Assembly (NCBI RefSeq): GCF_001652915.1
Contig: NZ_BBQI01000012.1
Coordinates: 124,001-188,000 of the forward strand
Length of the DNA stretch: 64,000 nt
Source of the DNA: Cupriavidus sp. D384
GTDB taxonomy: Bacteria > Pseudomonadota > Gammaproteobacteria > Burkholderiales > Burkholderiaceae
Direction: 5' to 3'
Position numbers and translations under genes: made by a program. Below are positions 35,108 through 43,530 of this stretch, in pieces (the stretch's first letter is position 1; each line of letters starts with the position of its first letter). A model generated the notes under the pieces. It ran no database searches. It worked only from the letters and a program-made list of their open reading frames with translations, and was not told where the DNA came from.

Positions 35108-36238
35108 TCAGGTGGCAACTCGTCGGTAAAGACTCTGGCGCGTTATTCCCAGCTCTGCAGCTGCCTTGCTCTTGTTCCCTCCATGCCGACGGAGAGCCGC
35201 CATAACATCTTCCTTTGAGACTTGTGGCCTATCGACCGCAGCCATGGCTGCGAACGTTGAAAGATAAGCACCACTTTTGGACGGCTTGCTATGGCCGGCG
35301 GCAAGCACGATCGCCTGAATAGCCTGTCGATGGGCCTCCAGATCAGGCGCCTCGCCGCCCTTAATGGGCGCAGGGACGCCGGCCAACTCCTCATACATCT
35401 GGTGCGCCCACCCATGACGCAAGCCATGACTAGTAACGCCCAACCCCTTCTTGTACACGCCGTGCTTGCGGAGCACTGAGTTGTAACGGCTCCTCCATCG
35501 CTTGATGTTGTAAGACGATGGCGTTGTCGAGCCGCTCAGCGGATCAACTAGCCTGGCGGCCTGCTCAAGCACCAGAAGTTGAAGCCGAATGGGCACCTCT
35601 CGTTTCCGCCCCCCTTTCGTACCGTCGACCACCCTTAGCGTGTCCAGATTCTTCAGCGCCGTAGCAATCTTGAGCGACCAGCTTTCCTCAACGCGTAGTC
35701 CGAATGCGGACTGCAGTTTCAGCTGGATAGCGACTCGTGGGTCGTCCTTCTCGATGTCGGCGATCACCGCCATAGCGTCTACGCCGTTCGCTTCCCACGA
35801 CTTATCCTTCCTCGTCACATAGGAACGGACGAGTCCATGCGCCTCCCTGTCCGTGTAGTCTCCCAGGGGACGAATCAGGTCGTGCTTTCCAAGCCACTGG
35901 CAGAGCGCCTTGAGGTGACTGAGCTTGTTCTCGATCGTCCCCCCTGTCTGCCCTTCTTCCACCCATCGATTTACCAGTGCCTGGACGTGCTTGTGCCGCA
36001 GCGAGTACGGGCTCTCAAGCATGAAGCCTCGCTCACGTAACTCCACAAACGAGCGGCACACTGTGTACATTCGCCTTTCCTGCGTCTTCAGCGACGCGCT
36101 TTTCAGACTCACTCTCGTCTGACTGAGGATCTTCCTCAGGTTGTCGGTTAATACCACCTCTAACTCCGACCTCATTCGAGTAGGCAGTTCGTATTTTGCT
36201 AACAATCCACGTACGTTGAATACCGCCATCTGGCGCAT
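35108..36238 (-). CDS. tyrosine integrase with C-terminal Fis-type helix-turn-helix
   Basis: A 376-residue recombinase. A helical core-binding N-terminal half is followed by a catalytic domain with Arg182 (FGLRVEES), Lys near 209 (GTKGGRK), His271/Arg274 (SHGLRHGWA), His316 (LAAGHSKPS) and nucleophile Tyr325. Residues about 340-376 (KEDVMAALRRHGGNKSKAAAELGITRQSLYRRV) look like a Fis/NtrC-type DNA-binding HTH, an unusual appendage. GGGAGGG lies just before ATG. It could integrate the element, resolve multimers or control its own expression. No attachment site was identified. Confidence 0.85.
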   Translation of the reverse strand: MRQMAVFNVRGLLAKYELPTRMRSELEVVLTDNLRKILSQTRVSLKSASLKTQERRMYTVCRSFVELRERGFMLESPYSLRHKHVQALVNRWVEEGQTGGTIENKLSHLKALCQWLGKHDLIRPLGDYTDREAHGLVRSYVTRKDKSWEANGVDAMAVIADIEKDDPRVAIQLKLQSAFGLRVEESWSLKIATALKNLDTLRVVDGTKGGRKREVPIRLQLLVLEQAARLVDPLSGSTTPSSYNIKRWRSRYNSVLRKHGVYKKGLGVTSHGLRHGWAHQMYEELAGVPAPIKGGEAPDLEAHRQAIQAIVLAAGHSKPSKSGAYLSTFAAMAAVDRPQVSKEDVMAALRRHGGNKSKAAAELGITRQSLYRRVAT

Positions 36239-37041
36239 CGTTCCCTCCCATTTCCCACGTCCGGCGTTCTACATCCCCACAGTGTTCCCCGTAACACTGC
36301 GTGTCGTATCTACGCCCCACTTTGCCCTTTATCCACCAGTGGTGGCCCTGCTCTTCCAGGTCCTTTAGCGATTCCATGGCTGGTCAGCCCTCACGTGGAA
36401 GAAACGTGCATGACTGTCCCGACCGAACCTATTGCGCTTCGCGCAATACGCTCGACGGGCTACCCGGTTGCTGAGGGGAACCGCTCCCCAGCATGAACGC
36501 CGCTTGGTGCAAGCACCACGCCACGCCGCCCGCGTAACTCTTGTTGCGCTGTTCTGTTCTACGGCCGCGCACGCCGTTCGTATGGTGTTGGAGCGTCCGG
36601 TTGATCAAATCAACCTACGTCCTGCCCTTCAGGTAGCGACATCTGAACCGCCGTGTATCGGGCTCAACGTTCGCTCACCCCGCTTCTCGCCGCTGGGCTA
36701 GTGGAATAGTTCGAGGTACCAATGTGTCCGGGTGTCCGGCTTGCACATGTCCTCATTTCAGCTCATTCCCCAAAACCGACCGCAAAGCCAATTGGTATCG
36801 CGGTGTACGGGGTACTCAGTGTGGTCCAGTATGTACTTGAGCCGATTGAAAAAAATGCCGCGACATTGTGCGGCTCAGACAGATGCGCCCCGATCCCATG
36901 TGTAAGACGGATTCGGGGGGGATTTGCCGCATAGATGGCGGCGAGGTCGATGCGTCGGGGACGCGGTAGGTGCACCAAGAATAAACCAGGATGCGAATCT
37001 TGGGCAACGGTTCGCACGCCAAATCGACCAGCTTTCGGAAC
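36239..37041. other. about 800 bp without a recognisable gene
   Basis: Between the integrase start and the partition locus. Open frames such as 36432-36701 give low-complexity translations without ribosome sites. The stretch could hold an origin of replication or transfer, but no initiator-type iterons or relaxase nick motif could be recognised by eye. Confidence 0.4.
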
Positions 37042-37068
37042 TTGACTTCGCATTTTCGCCGGTAGAGT
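37042..37068 (+). promoter_or_regulatory. element-type promoter, CTTGACT-N15-TAGAGT, upstream of the partition locus
   Basis: TTGACT at 37042-37047, the spacer TCGCATTTTCGCCGG, then TAGAGT and TGG. The spacer resembles that of the copy at 43447 (TCGCTTTTCGAGTGG). The leader to the ParM-like gene would be about 205 bases and includes the repeats at 37118-37201. Confidence 0.6.
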
Positions 37069-37117
37069 TGGTGAAAGCGATGTGCCACGAAGTCGGTCCA
37101 CGCCTGAGCATGTCCCG

Positions 37118-37201
37118 CCAAGTCCCTTCAAGTGCCACCCCTTGGTCCGAGTTCATGGGACTTGATGGCACCAAGTGCCACTTAGCGGTGACCAAGTGCC
37201 A
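37118..37201. repeat. CCAAGTGCCA-type repeats upstream of the ParM-like gene (candidate centromere/operator)
   Basis: Direct copies: CCAAGTCCC (37118), TCAAGTGCCA (37128), CCAAGTGCCA (37171) and CCAAGTGCCA (37192). Inverted relatives include GGGACTTGA near 37158. Spacings of 10, 43 and 21 bases are close to whole helical turns. Type II partition systems usually have such repeats as parC and autoregulatory operator. Confidence 0.6.
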
Positions 37202-37281
37202 TCAACGGGGACTCGCAAAGACTTGCTCCGACCGCGACACATCGACGAGAACGGACCAATCCATCTGAAAGGTAGCTGACA

Positions 37282-38304
37282 ATGAAGCAACAAATCGACC
37301 ACATCAAGCACCCGACCATCGCAATCGACGTCGGATATGGCAACACCAAGACCGCATGGGCGATGGGCTCCGAGATCGCGACGAACATGTTCCCGTCGCT
37401 TGCACCGCTCGCGGTGAACAGCTCTCTGAACGCATTTGGGGGCGGCGTCTTCAAGGGCCGCAATGTTCTGAGCGTCGAAGTGGATGGTGCGCGCTACGAG
37501 GTCGGGCCGGACGTCTCGATCAGCGGTGCGCATCATACGGGCCGCTCGCTATCCGAGGATTTCGCATCCACGCCGGGCTACGCCGCCCTACTTGCCGGCG
37601 CACTTCACTATGCCGGCGCAAGGGAGGTCGACCGGCTCGTGCTGGGCCTTCCGGTCCATAACACACAGAAGTACGCCTCACACCTGAAGGACCGCTTCGC
37701 CGGCACGCACGATTTCGGGTGGGGCGACATCCATGTCGGCAGCGTGCTGCCGTTGCCGCAACCGCTCGGGACGCTCATTCATTACATTCAGCAAAGCGGC
37801 AAGCAGTACGATCCCGACAATGCCTACCTGGTCATCGATGTCGGCTATTTCACGACCGACTGGGTGGTGGCCCGGGGCTACACCGTCGACGATACGCGCA
37901 GCGGCGGCGTTCCTGGCGGCGCTGCCCGTGTCTATCAGCAAGTCGCGAGCCTGATCTCCGCTGACCGCGGCCAGCCCGATGCCGGCATCGAGCGCATCGA
38001 CAAGGCGATTCGCGAGGCCAAGCCACTTGTGTATTTTGGGGAGAATCTCGACCTGGCTCCGTACCTGTCTGAAGCGATGGCGCTCACCCAGCAGCCAGTC
38101 AAGGAAGTGCAGACCCGCGTGGGCCGTACCGACGACTTGCGCGCCATCATCCTGACTGGCGGCGGTGCCCAACTCTATGCACCGGCGATCCGGGCAGCGT
38201 TTCCCCTTAACCCGATCCACATGATGGACTCGCCGTGCTTTGCGAATGTGCGGGGCTTCTACACCATCGGCGCGGCAGCGCGCCAAGCACAGCGCGCCGC
38301 GTAA
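37282..38304 (+). CDS. ParM/StbA-like actin-fold plasmid segregation protein
   Basis: A 340-residue actin-like ATPase. Phosphate-1 loop IAIDVGYGNTKTAW, phosphate-2 loop LVIDVGYFTTDWV and the adenosine-binding ILTGGGAQLY are in the expected order and spacing. ParM polymers push plasmid copies apart during division. It is followed after eight bases by a small partner gene and preceded by repeats, the classical type II partition layout. This supports an element that exists, at least at times, as a plasmid. Confidence 0.88.
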   Translation: MKQQIDHIKHPTIAIDVGYGNTKTAWAMGSEIATNMFPSLAPLAVNSSLNAFGGGVFKGRNVLSVEVDGARYEVGPDVSISGAHHTGRSLSEDFASTPGYAALLAGALHYAGAREVDRLVLGLPVHNTQKYASHLKDRFAGTHDFGWGDIHVGSVLPLPQPLGTLIHYIQQSGKQYDPDNAYLVIDVGYFTTDWVVARGYTVDDTRSGGVPGGAARVYQQVASLISADRGQPDAGIERIDKAIREAKPLVYFGENLDLAPYLSEAMALTQQPVKEVQTRVGRTDDLRAIILTGGGAQLYAPAIRAAFPLNPIHMMDSPCFANVRGFYTIGAAARQAQRAA

Positions 38305-38312
38305 GGGCTTCC

Positions 38313-38780
38313 ATGGAAAAGCTCCAGATGACTGTGACCCTGGTCGAGTTTGACCTGATCACGTACCTGCAGCAGTTTCCGTCCGCTCGCGAGCGGTCCT
38401 TCGTTTTGCGCATGCTGGCAAGACAAGGAATGCAGGCAATGGGCGTGGCGGTAGCTAACGGCACACCCCGGCTGCCCATACCTGGATTCGGGGTCGCGGG
38501 CTCGTCTGCCGTGCTCGAGGGCCAGCTTGCCATCGATGCTCGTTCGTCACCGGGTGACACAGCACCGTTGCAAGTCGCATCGGTGCCGGCATCGGTACCG
38601 GCCGCAACACCAGAGCCCGTCATCGTGCCTGTGATCCCGCCAGCCGTCACGGCGACAACGTTGGCAACGGCGAAGCAGGCGGACACTGATGCGCAGACTC
38701 GGGCAGATGCCGACACGCCTGCGGACCCGCTGGCCGGGATCGACGTTGCCGCACTCACTCAAGCTCTCGCCCGATACTAG
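38313..38780 (+). CDS. StbB/ParR-like partner of the actin-fold protein
   Basis: A 155-residue protein. The first 50 residues (MTVTLVEFDLITYLQQFPSA, RSFVLRMLARQGM) fit a ribbon-helix-helix DNA-binding domain like that of ParR/StbB adaptors. The rest is a Pro/Ala/Thr-rich, probably disordered tail with a short amphipathic end (DPLAGIDVAALTQAL) that could contact the filament. Position directly after the ParM-like gene is the main support. Confidence 0.65.
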   Translation: MEKLQMTVTLVEFDLITYLQQFPSARERSFVLRMLARQGMQAMGVAVANGTPRLPIPGFGVAGSSAVLEGQLAIDARSSPGDTAPLQVASVPASVPAATPEPVIVPVIPPAVTATTLATAKQADTDAQTRADADTPADPLAGIDVAALTQALARY

Positions 38781-38844
38781 CGCGCGACTTGACGCGCAAC
38801 ATTGCTGTGGCAATCTATAACAAACCGTTCAGGAGAAAACAGTC

Positions 38845-38976
38845 ATGCGCTTCTTTGAGTTTCTTTCCACCAACCACGATATCAACCGCTTCGTTTTCGC
38901 AACCGTGATCTGCTACTGTGTGCTTGAGGCCTGCGTCGCCGTCTACCGCGGTATCAAGGCGCGCCGAACGGCGTAA
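38845..38976 (+). CDS. small membrane protein, 43 residues
   Basis: Starts MRFFEFLSTNHDINRF, with one hydrophobic helix (FVFATVICYCVLEACVAVY) and a basic tail. AGGAG lies nine bases before ATG, and a TTGACG sequence at 38789 may be its promoter, a looser member of the element promoter set. A strong terminator follows. Function unknown. Confidence 0.65.
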   Translation: MRFFEFLSTNHDINRFVFATVICYCVLEACVAVYRGIKARRTA

Positions 38977-39000
38977 TCAATCGCCGCCACACAAACAAAA

Positions 39001-39026
39001 AAAGCCCAGCGTGATCGCTGGGCTTT
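39001..39026 (+). terminator. Rho-independent-type terminator after the partition operon
   Basis: A perfect 11-bp stem AAAGCCCAGCG/CGCTGGGCTTT with loop TGAT. Its arms end in A and T runs, so it can act in both directions. Confidence 0.85.
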
Positions 39027-39049
39027 GTGTTTAAACAGGTCGGCACGCT

Positions 39050-39262
39050 TCAGTGAAGCGTGCAAGGAGCAAGACAGAAATCCACGGCGGAATCGAAGGA
39101 CAGGTTGCTCTCCAGCAGCGTGAAGGTGTCCCTGCCGACCTTTCGGTAGACGTGAAAAAACTGAGCATCGGACTTCCATGCCTGGACGTCCTGATTGGCC
39201 GTACTACGCATGGCGTGGATGTGAAGCTTGTTGACGATGACAGTAAAGCCTTTCTGTGGCAT
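39050..39262 (-). CDS. small hypothetical protein
   Basis: A 70-residue protein starting MPQKGFTVIVNKLHIHAM with GGAG upstream. The short alpha/beta sequence includes FFHVYRKVGRDTFTLLE. It is the last gene of the leftward replication operon, 99 bases after the primase gene. No family recognised. Confidence 0.6.
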   Translation of the reverse strand: MPQKGFTVIVNKLHIHAMRSTANQDVQAWKSDAQFFHVYRKVGRDTFTLLESNLSFDSAVDFCLAPCTLH

Positions 39263-39361
39263 TGCGTTCTCCAGAGGGGATCTGCCACCATGGATTTCGC
39301 CCCCTGTGGGCGAACCCACAGGGCAGAGATTTGAATGAACCGCCGTTACCGGCGGCTGAAA

Positions 39362-40438
39362 TTAGGCGGCGATCGCCTGTTCAGACAATTGCCGCAGTTG
39401 ATATGCAGTCCGCCACTCGTCACAGAAGTCTGTTCCGCGAACCCTCGGGCGATGCAGTACGACCTTAAAGCCTTCGCTGCGAAGGCGCTTTTGCAACCCA
39501 AGCGCATCGGCCATTCCCGGTGACTTTCCAGTCTTCACGTCGATCTCGTCGAAGTCAGCGAAGATGTGAACGGTGTGAACCCCAAGGCCATCTGGGACCA
39601 CAAACTGACTCAGCAACACACGGTTCAGGCTGTACCAGGTCGGGATGCCAAAAAGCATGTATGCGGCGTACGCCGTTTCAAGCCCTTCCGCAATGCCGAG
39701 CTCGCCGTCGCGTGGCGGCATGAGCCGCACTGCTCCGCCGCGAGGCGAAAGCGCAGAAACGTCATTGCGCTTGTTGGGAAGAATCTCGCCATCGGCTGTT
39801 ACCACAGTCGCCTTTGCGGGCTTGTGTCGGTCCAGCGTCGTGCGATGGACCGTCGCCATACGGCCGTCTGGCAGCGTGAACTGCGCAACGATCGTCGGAT
39901 ACTTTCCGATCAACTGCTTTTCGTGCCAGTACTCCTGCACGGCCAGCCGCAAGGATTGTGGCTTTGGAGCACGCAGCCCTGGGACTCGGGCAGCCAGATA
40001 CTGCATGGCGTGGTCGCCCGGCGTGAGGCTAGCGGCACCGGTCCACTGCCTCTCGATCCGGCGCATTTTTGCCGCCGAGTCGAGCGGCTTACGGTCCGAA
40101 ACGGGCCTGTTAGGCAAATCCAATGGCACCGGATTATTGATGCCGTTGAGCCTGCGCTTCAGCTCGAAATACGACATGTTGGTATAGCGGCGGACCAACT
40201 CGAGGCCGTCGCCACCGCCCGGGCTACCGTTATTGCATTTCCGACACACCCAGTCGCCGCGATCACGGTTACGGGTGTAGGTAAAGCGATCCTTGCCTCC
40301 GCATATGGGGCAAGGACAAGGCCGACCGCTCCAGAATGCATCGGTCAGCACGCCGGCAGGCAGGTACTCTGCAACGAAGGCATCCCATTGACGGGATTCC
40401 CAACTCGCAACAATCACGCTCAGATCCTTCAATTTCAT
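39362..40438 (-). CDS. primase with zinc-finger and Toprim domains
   Basis: A 358-residue DNA primase of the plasmid/phage P4-like type. An N-terminal zinc ribbon (PCPICGGKDRFTY, then WVCRKCNNG) is followed by a linker and a Toprim core with IAEGLETAYAA and the acidic HIFADFDEID. No helicase domain is fused. It would make primers on transferred or replicating single strands; SSB is encoded just upstream. GGAG precedes the ATG at 40438; the 21 extra upstream residues are not conserved-looking. Confidence 0.88.
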   Translation of the reverse strand: MKLKDLSVIVASWESRQWDAFVAEYLPAGVLTDAFWSGRPCPCPICGGKDRFTYTRNRDRGDWVCRKCNNGSPGGGDGLELVRRYTNMSYFELKRRLNGINNPVPLDLPNRPVSDRKPLDSAAKMRRIERQWTGAASLTPGDHAMQYLAARVPGLRAPKPQSLRLAVQEYWHEKQLIGKYPTIVAQFTLPDGRMATVHRTTLDRHKPAKATVVTADGEILPNKRNDVSALSPRGGAVRLMPPRDGELGIAEGLETAYAAYMLFGIPTWYSLNRVLLSQFVVPDGLGVHTVHIFADFDEIDVKTGKSPGMADALGLQKRLRSEGFKVVLHRPRVRGTDFCDEWRTAYQLRQLSEQAIAA

Positions 40439-40596
40439 GGGATGGACTCCAGGGGAGTAGGTTTGTCGATGCCTGAGACAGGCGGAGGAACGCTTGCTCA
40501 AAAGACATCCCGGCTCTGCCAGAAGGTCGTTTCAGCATGACGTTTGATCGTGGGAAGGTTGTGTCGCGCCGCGCGGGGCGGGGGGAAGATGTGGCG

Positions 40597-40626
40597 CTAC
40601 TGTTGCCGGCGTACCGGCAACAGTAG
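40597..40626. repeat. 13-bp perfect inverted repeat between ssb and primase genes
   Basis: CTACTGTTGCCGG, four bases, then CCGGCAACAGTAG. There is no U-run on either strand, so an operator or mRNA-processing hairpin is as likely as a terminator. Confidence 0.7.
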
Positions 40627-40689
40627 GGAGTGAACATGATGGATCAGCGGACGCCGCGAGGCGCCCTGCTACTTCAGCGCTTCAGCGAA

Positions 40690-41217
40690 TCAGCGACGGA
40701 ATGGGATACCGTCTAGCATCGGATTGCTCGCGAAGGGTATGTCGTCTTCGTCCAAGAATCCTGGCTGTGCACCACCGCCGCCGTACCCGCTGGACCTCGA
40801 TGCTTCATGCGAGGTATCACCACGCGTGCGTGACCGGGATGATGCAGCTTCCTCAGGGCCGCTCTCGGCCGACGATTGGCCACCACGTCCGCCAAGCATC
40901 TGCATCTGATCGGCAACGATCTCGGTGCTGTACTTGTCCTGGCCGGACTGGTCCTGCCACTTGCGTGTACGGATGCGACCCTCGATGTAGACCGACGATC
41001 CTTTCTTCAGATACTGACCCGCGATCTCGGCGAGCTTGCCGAAGAACGAGATGCGATGCCACTCCGTCGCTTCCTTGAACTCGCCGGACTGCTTGTCCTT
41101 GTAACGGTCCGTGGTTGCGATGCGAATGTTCGTCACGGCATCCCCGCTCGGCAGATATCGTGTTTCGGGATCGCTCCCGAGATTGCCAACGAGGATGACC
41201 TTGTTTACCGACGCCAT
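40690..41217 (-). CDS. ssb: single-stranded DNA-binding protein
   Basis: A 175-residue SSB. The OB fold begins [21 protein letters not shown], with [18 protein letters not shown] and [10 protein letters not shown] in the usual places, then a Gly/Ser-rich linker. The acidic tip DEDDIPF, which in most SSBs is the last residues, is followed here by 13 more residues ending DGIPFRR. The tip normally recruits replication and repair partners, so its internal position is odd. AAGGAAG precedes the start. Confidence 0.92.
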   Translation of the reverse strand: MASVNKVILVGNLGSDPETRYLPSGDAVTNIRIATTDRYKDKQSGEFKEATEWHRISFFGKLAEIAGQYLKKGSSVYIEGRIRTRKWQDQSGQDKYSTEIVADQMQMLGGRGGQSSAESGPEEAASSRSRTRGDTSHEASRSSGYGGGGAQPGFLDEDDIPFASNPMLDGIPFRR

Positions 41218-41232
41218 GTTGATGCTTCCTTG

Positions 41233-42000
41233 TCAATGAATACGATTGATCGCCCACACCCACCGATCCCACAGCTTCTGCTCGCCCGTCTTTTTGTCGA
41301 GGATGGGATTGCCGGTCTGGTGATCGAAGGCGGGAACTTTCTCTTTACGGAGCCGCTTGATGCCTACCCGCTCGCCCACCTTGCAGCTGGCATCTGCCAG
41401 GACGTCTTTGAGGCCTTCGCCCTGTAGAGTCTTGATGCCAGCCTCGGTCTGCAACTTCACGGCGAAGGATCGGTAGGTCGGCTTGCCGCCGGGCTTGCGA
41501 TTCGGGAACTCCATCTCGCCCCATTCCACGAGCGTTCCGACGGTGTAGGCAGCGCCAGACGGCTCTTCTGTCTTAACGGACACCGGGTCACGTGGAGCCG
41601 CGGACGGCAATCCAGCCACCCGGCGCTTGTCACCAGGCTCCTGTGTCGTTGCTGAGGACGTGCCAGGACGCTTAGAGCTGCGAACGACGGCTTCGGCGAC
41701 GGACTGGGGGGTGTCCTTCGGCCCGCGATATGTCTGCACCTTATTCCAACGCGGTACCACTTCGGGGAGAAGCTTGTTGCCAAAGGCCGTGTGTTGGATG
41801 GTCCGATCGAACGCTGCGACAAAATGGACGACGTGGTCGCCCTCGTCTCGAAAAAGGTGCGGAATACCGTCAATGTGGATTTGGTATTCGTTGGGTGCGC
41901 CTGCACCTACGCTGACCGGTGCATCGTTCGTCGCAGCGCTCGGCGTAACCGACATGAACAGCGATGAAGCTGCGTGTCTGAGCAATTGAATGAAGGTCAT
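41233..42000 (-). CDS. hypothetical protein of the ssb-primase operon
   Basis: A 255-residue protein with a disordered middle. The C-terminal beta-rich module (LVEWGEMEFPNRKPGGKPTY, SFAVKLQTEAGIKTLQGEGL, VGERVGIKRLRKEKV) resembles the small domain found at the ends of many plasmid relaxases and mobilisation proteins. It stops 15 bases before ssb. No catalytic motif. A role in single-strand DNA handling is a guess from context. Confidence 0.6.
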   Translation of the reverse strand: MTFIQLLRHAASSLFMSVTPSAATNDAPVSVGAGAPNEYQIHIDGIPHLFRDEGDHVVHFVAAFDRTIQHTAFGNKLLPEVVPRWNKVQTYRGPKDTPQSVAEAVVRSSKRPGTSSATTQEPGDKRRVAGLPSAAPRDPVSVKTEEPSGAAYTVGTLVEWGEMEFPNRKPGGKPTYRSFAVKLQTEAGIKTLQGEGLKDVLADASCKVGERVGIKRLRKEKVPAFDHQTGNPILDKKTGEQKLWDRWVWAINRIH

Positions 42001-42006
42001 ATGATC

Positions 42007-42441
42007 CTATAGGAGTGAGCCGCAGCACTGCCTGCGCACCTCATCGAGGTCAGCTTTTAGGCGGGCATTGTTGAGAACGACGTCCTGCAGCACCTCGGGG
42101 CTCACGCCACAGAGTGCACAGACGTACGTATAGGGAAGCGCGCCACCCCAGTAACCGAAGATCCAGCCGAGCGTCATGGAGTACTCCTCCAAGTCGAGCG
42201 ACGATTTGTTTCGGATGCGGTCACGGAGCAGATCAGCACAGTCGATCAACGACTCTGGCATGTTGTCGCCGCGGCGGCTATCGCAAGCCAGGCTAATGAG
42301 TGCATCGACCATCTTCTCCCGGACCGAATCGCTCCATAGCGAGGGGTCCGGCAGGGGGTCGACTTTCGGAGGGGGCACAACGATTGCAGCGGCTTCACCG
42401 AAGAAGTCGAGCTGCCATCCAGCGGCCAAAGCGTCCATCAT
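42007..42441 (-). CDS. hypothetical protein of the ssb-primase operon
   Basis: A 144-residue soluble protein (MMDALAAGWQLDFFGEA) with a helical middle and two cysteine-containing segments near the end (YVCALCGVSPEVL and RRQCCGSLL). GGAG stands before the double ATG. It ends six bases before the next gene. No family recognised. Confidence 0.6.
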   Translation of the reverse strand: MMDALAAGWQLDFFGEAAAIVVPPPKVDPLPDPSLWSDSVREKMVDALISLACDSRRGDNMPESLIDCADLLRDRIRNKSSLDLEEYSMTLGWIFGYWGGALPYTYVCALCGVSPEVLQDVVLNNARLKADLDEVRRQCCGSLL

Positions 42442-42537
42442 GGTCTCCGAACGGGCGTCCGAAGACCCACCTGCCGGCGGGTATCGGATACCCGCGACAG
42501 GTGGAAGAGGCCGCCCCAAACAGCGGGCGGCTAGTGA

Positions 42538-42846
42538 TTAGGAACGATCATGCGTTCCGGTACGACGGATTGGCGTCACCACGGCCGAGCGTGCGTACTG
42601 CTTCTCGGGCGGCGTCGTCGGCTCCACAGCTGCCGGCTTGGAGTCGGCAGCATTCTCAGGCGTCGCAACTTTCGGCGCTGCCGGTACGACCTTTTTCCCC
42701 TGCGTGGCCTTCTCCTTCAGGTAGAAGAACACAACAGCGGAAAAGAACATCGCAACGATGAACGACTGCGAAGCTACAAACAGGGCCAGGGACCATGCGA
42801 GAAGCTGAAGCGGACGCTTAATGAGATTTTTGGCAAAGGATTCCAT
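42538..42846 (-). CDS. small membrane protein, first gene of the ssb-primase operon
   Basis: A 102-residue protein. A short basic N-terminus (MESFAKNLIKRP) precedes a long hydrophobic stretch (LLAWSLALFVASQSFIVAMF) that may form one or two membrane helices, then a Pro/Ala-rich cytoplasmic tail. Function unknown. The region upstream holds two repeat families that may regulate it. Confidence 0.6.
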   Translation of the reverse strand: MESFAKNLIKRPLQLLAWSLALFVASQSFIVAMFFSAVVFFYLKEKATQGKKVVPAAPKVATPENAADSKPAAVEPTTPPEKQYARSAVVTPIRRTGTHDRS

Positions 42847-43186
42847 GGTTTCTATCGAGAAACGTTTAAAGGGATTTCCTGGCTGAAGCCAGGCGATTTT
42901 TCGATGCTCGGACGAGCAAGGAATCCATGGACGCGCGCACGACCACAACGCGCTTAAGACATGCAACGCATGTCGTAAAGGCGCTATCGGTGTACAGCAA
43001 AAATAGGGAAATGGGCGGTGCGCTGATGCTTGCGCTATGTCGAGGCCAGTTGGCCACCGCGATATCGATGCGTCGAGGGACGCTGAAGGTAGGGTTGACT
43101 CTACACGCGATTTCGTTGCCTGACAAGGTTGGGCCCGTTCGTGGGCATCGCCTGCGAATCAGTGGTCTGTAGACCGAGCTTTCGTC

Positions 43187-43211
43187 GTTTTTGAAGGGAC
43201 ATGTTCCTTCG
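43187..43211 (+). repeat. GGAACATGTTCC palindromic repeat, copy 2
   Basis: GTTTTTGAAGGGACATGTTCCTTCG, with one mismatch to the palindrome and one base shorter than copy 3. It lies between the divergent ssb operon and the activator operon. Confidence 0.65.
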
Positions 43212-43351
43212 CCGCGCTCTTACGCCAGGGTCCATAGGGGCGAAACCTGTATAGACAGGGCGTCCCTACTGAAGGGGCACTAGCCTTTAATTGCTTAAAC
43301 CCGAGTCGATAAAAGAGGCACTGAAGCACCGCTGATTTGGGCTTGGGCGTT

Positions 43352-43379
43352 GAAAGCTATGTGGTTTTGCCGAGCTTTC
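43352..43379. repeat. GAAAGCTATG-N10-GAGCTTTC inverted element, copy 1
   Basis: GAAAGCTATG at 43352 and GAGCTTTC at 43372, with TTGC conserved in the middle. The same arrangement with identical spacing recurs at 63638-63665, upstream of the secretion/pilus operon. Candidate operator shared by the two operons. Confidence 0.6.
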
Positions 43380-43446
43380 GACCCTCACAAGCGCTCGACA
43401 ACGGCATAAGCTTCTGTCCGGTCGCTGCATCTGTTTTTCGTCTCAC

Positions 43447-43473
43447 TTGACATCGCTTTTCGAGTGGTAGGTT
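43447..43473 (+). promoter_or_regulatory. element-type promoter P4, CTTGACA-N15-TAGGTT
   Basis: TTGACA at 43447-43452, 15-base spacer, TAGGTT at 43468-43473 followed by GAAGG. Almost the same core and flanks as P5 at 46966. It would transcribe the coiled-coil and FlhDC-like genes. Confidence 0.65.
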
Positions 43474-43530
43474 GAAGGAGGTGCGGCACATACGGGTCCG
43501 CATCACTCTCCTTTTCATGACGGAACAAAG

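Noticed and set aside
36432..36701. 89-codon rightward frame in the gene-poor stretch
   Set aside because: No ribosome site, no conserved-looking sequence and biased composition.
42927..43172. 81-codon rightward frame with AAGGA upstream
   Set aside because: The ribosome-like site is plausible, but the sequence shows no protein features and the region is regulatory.
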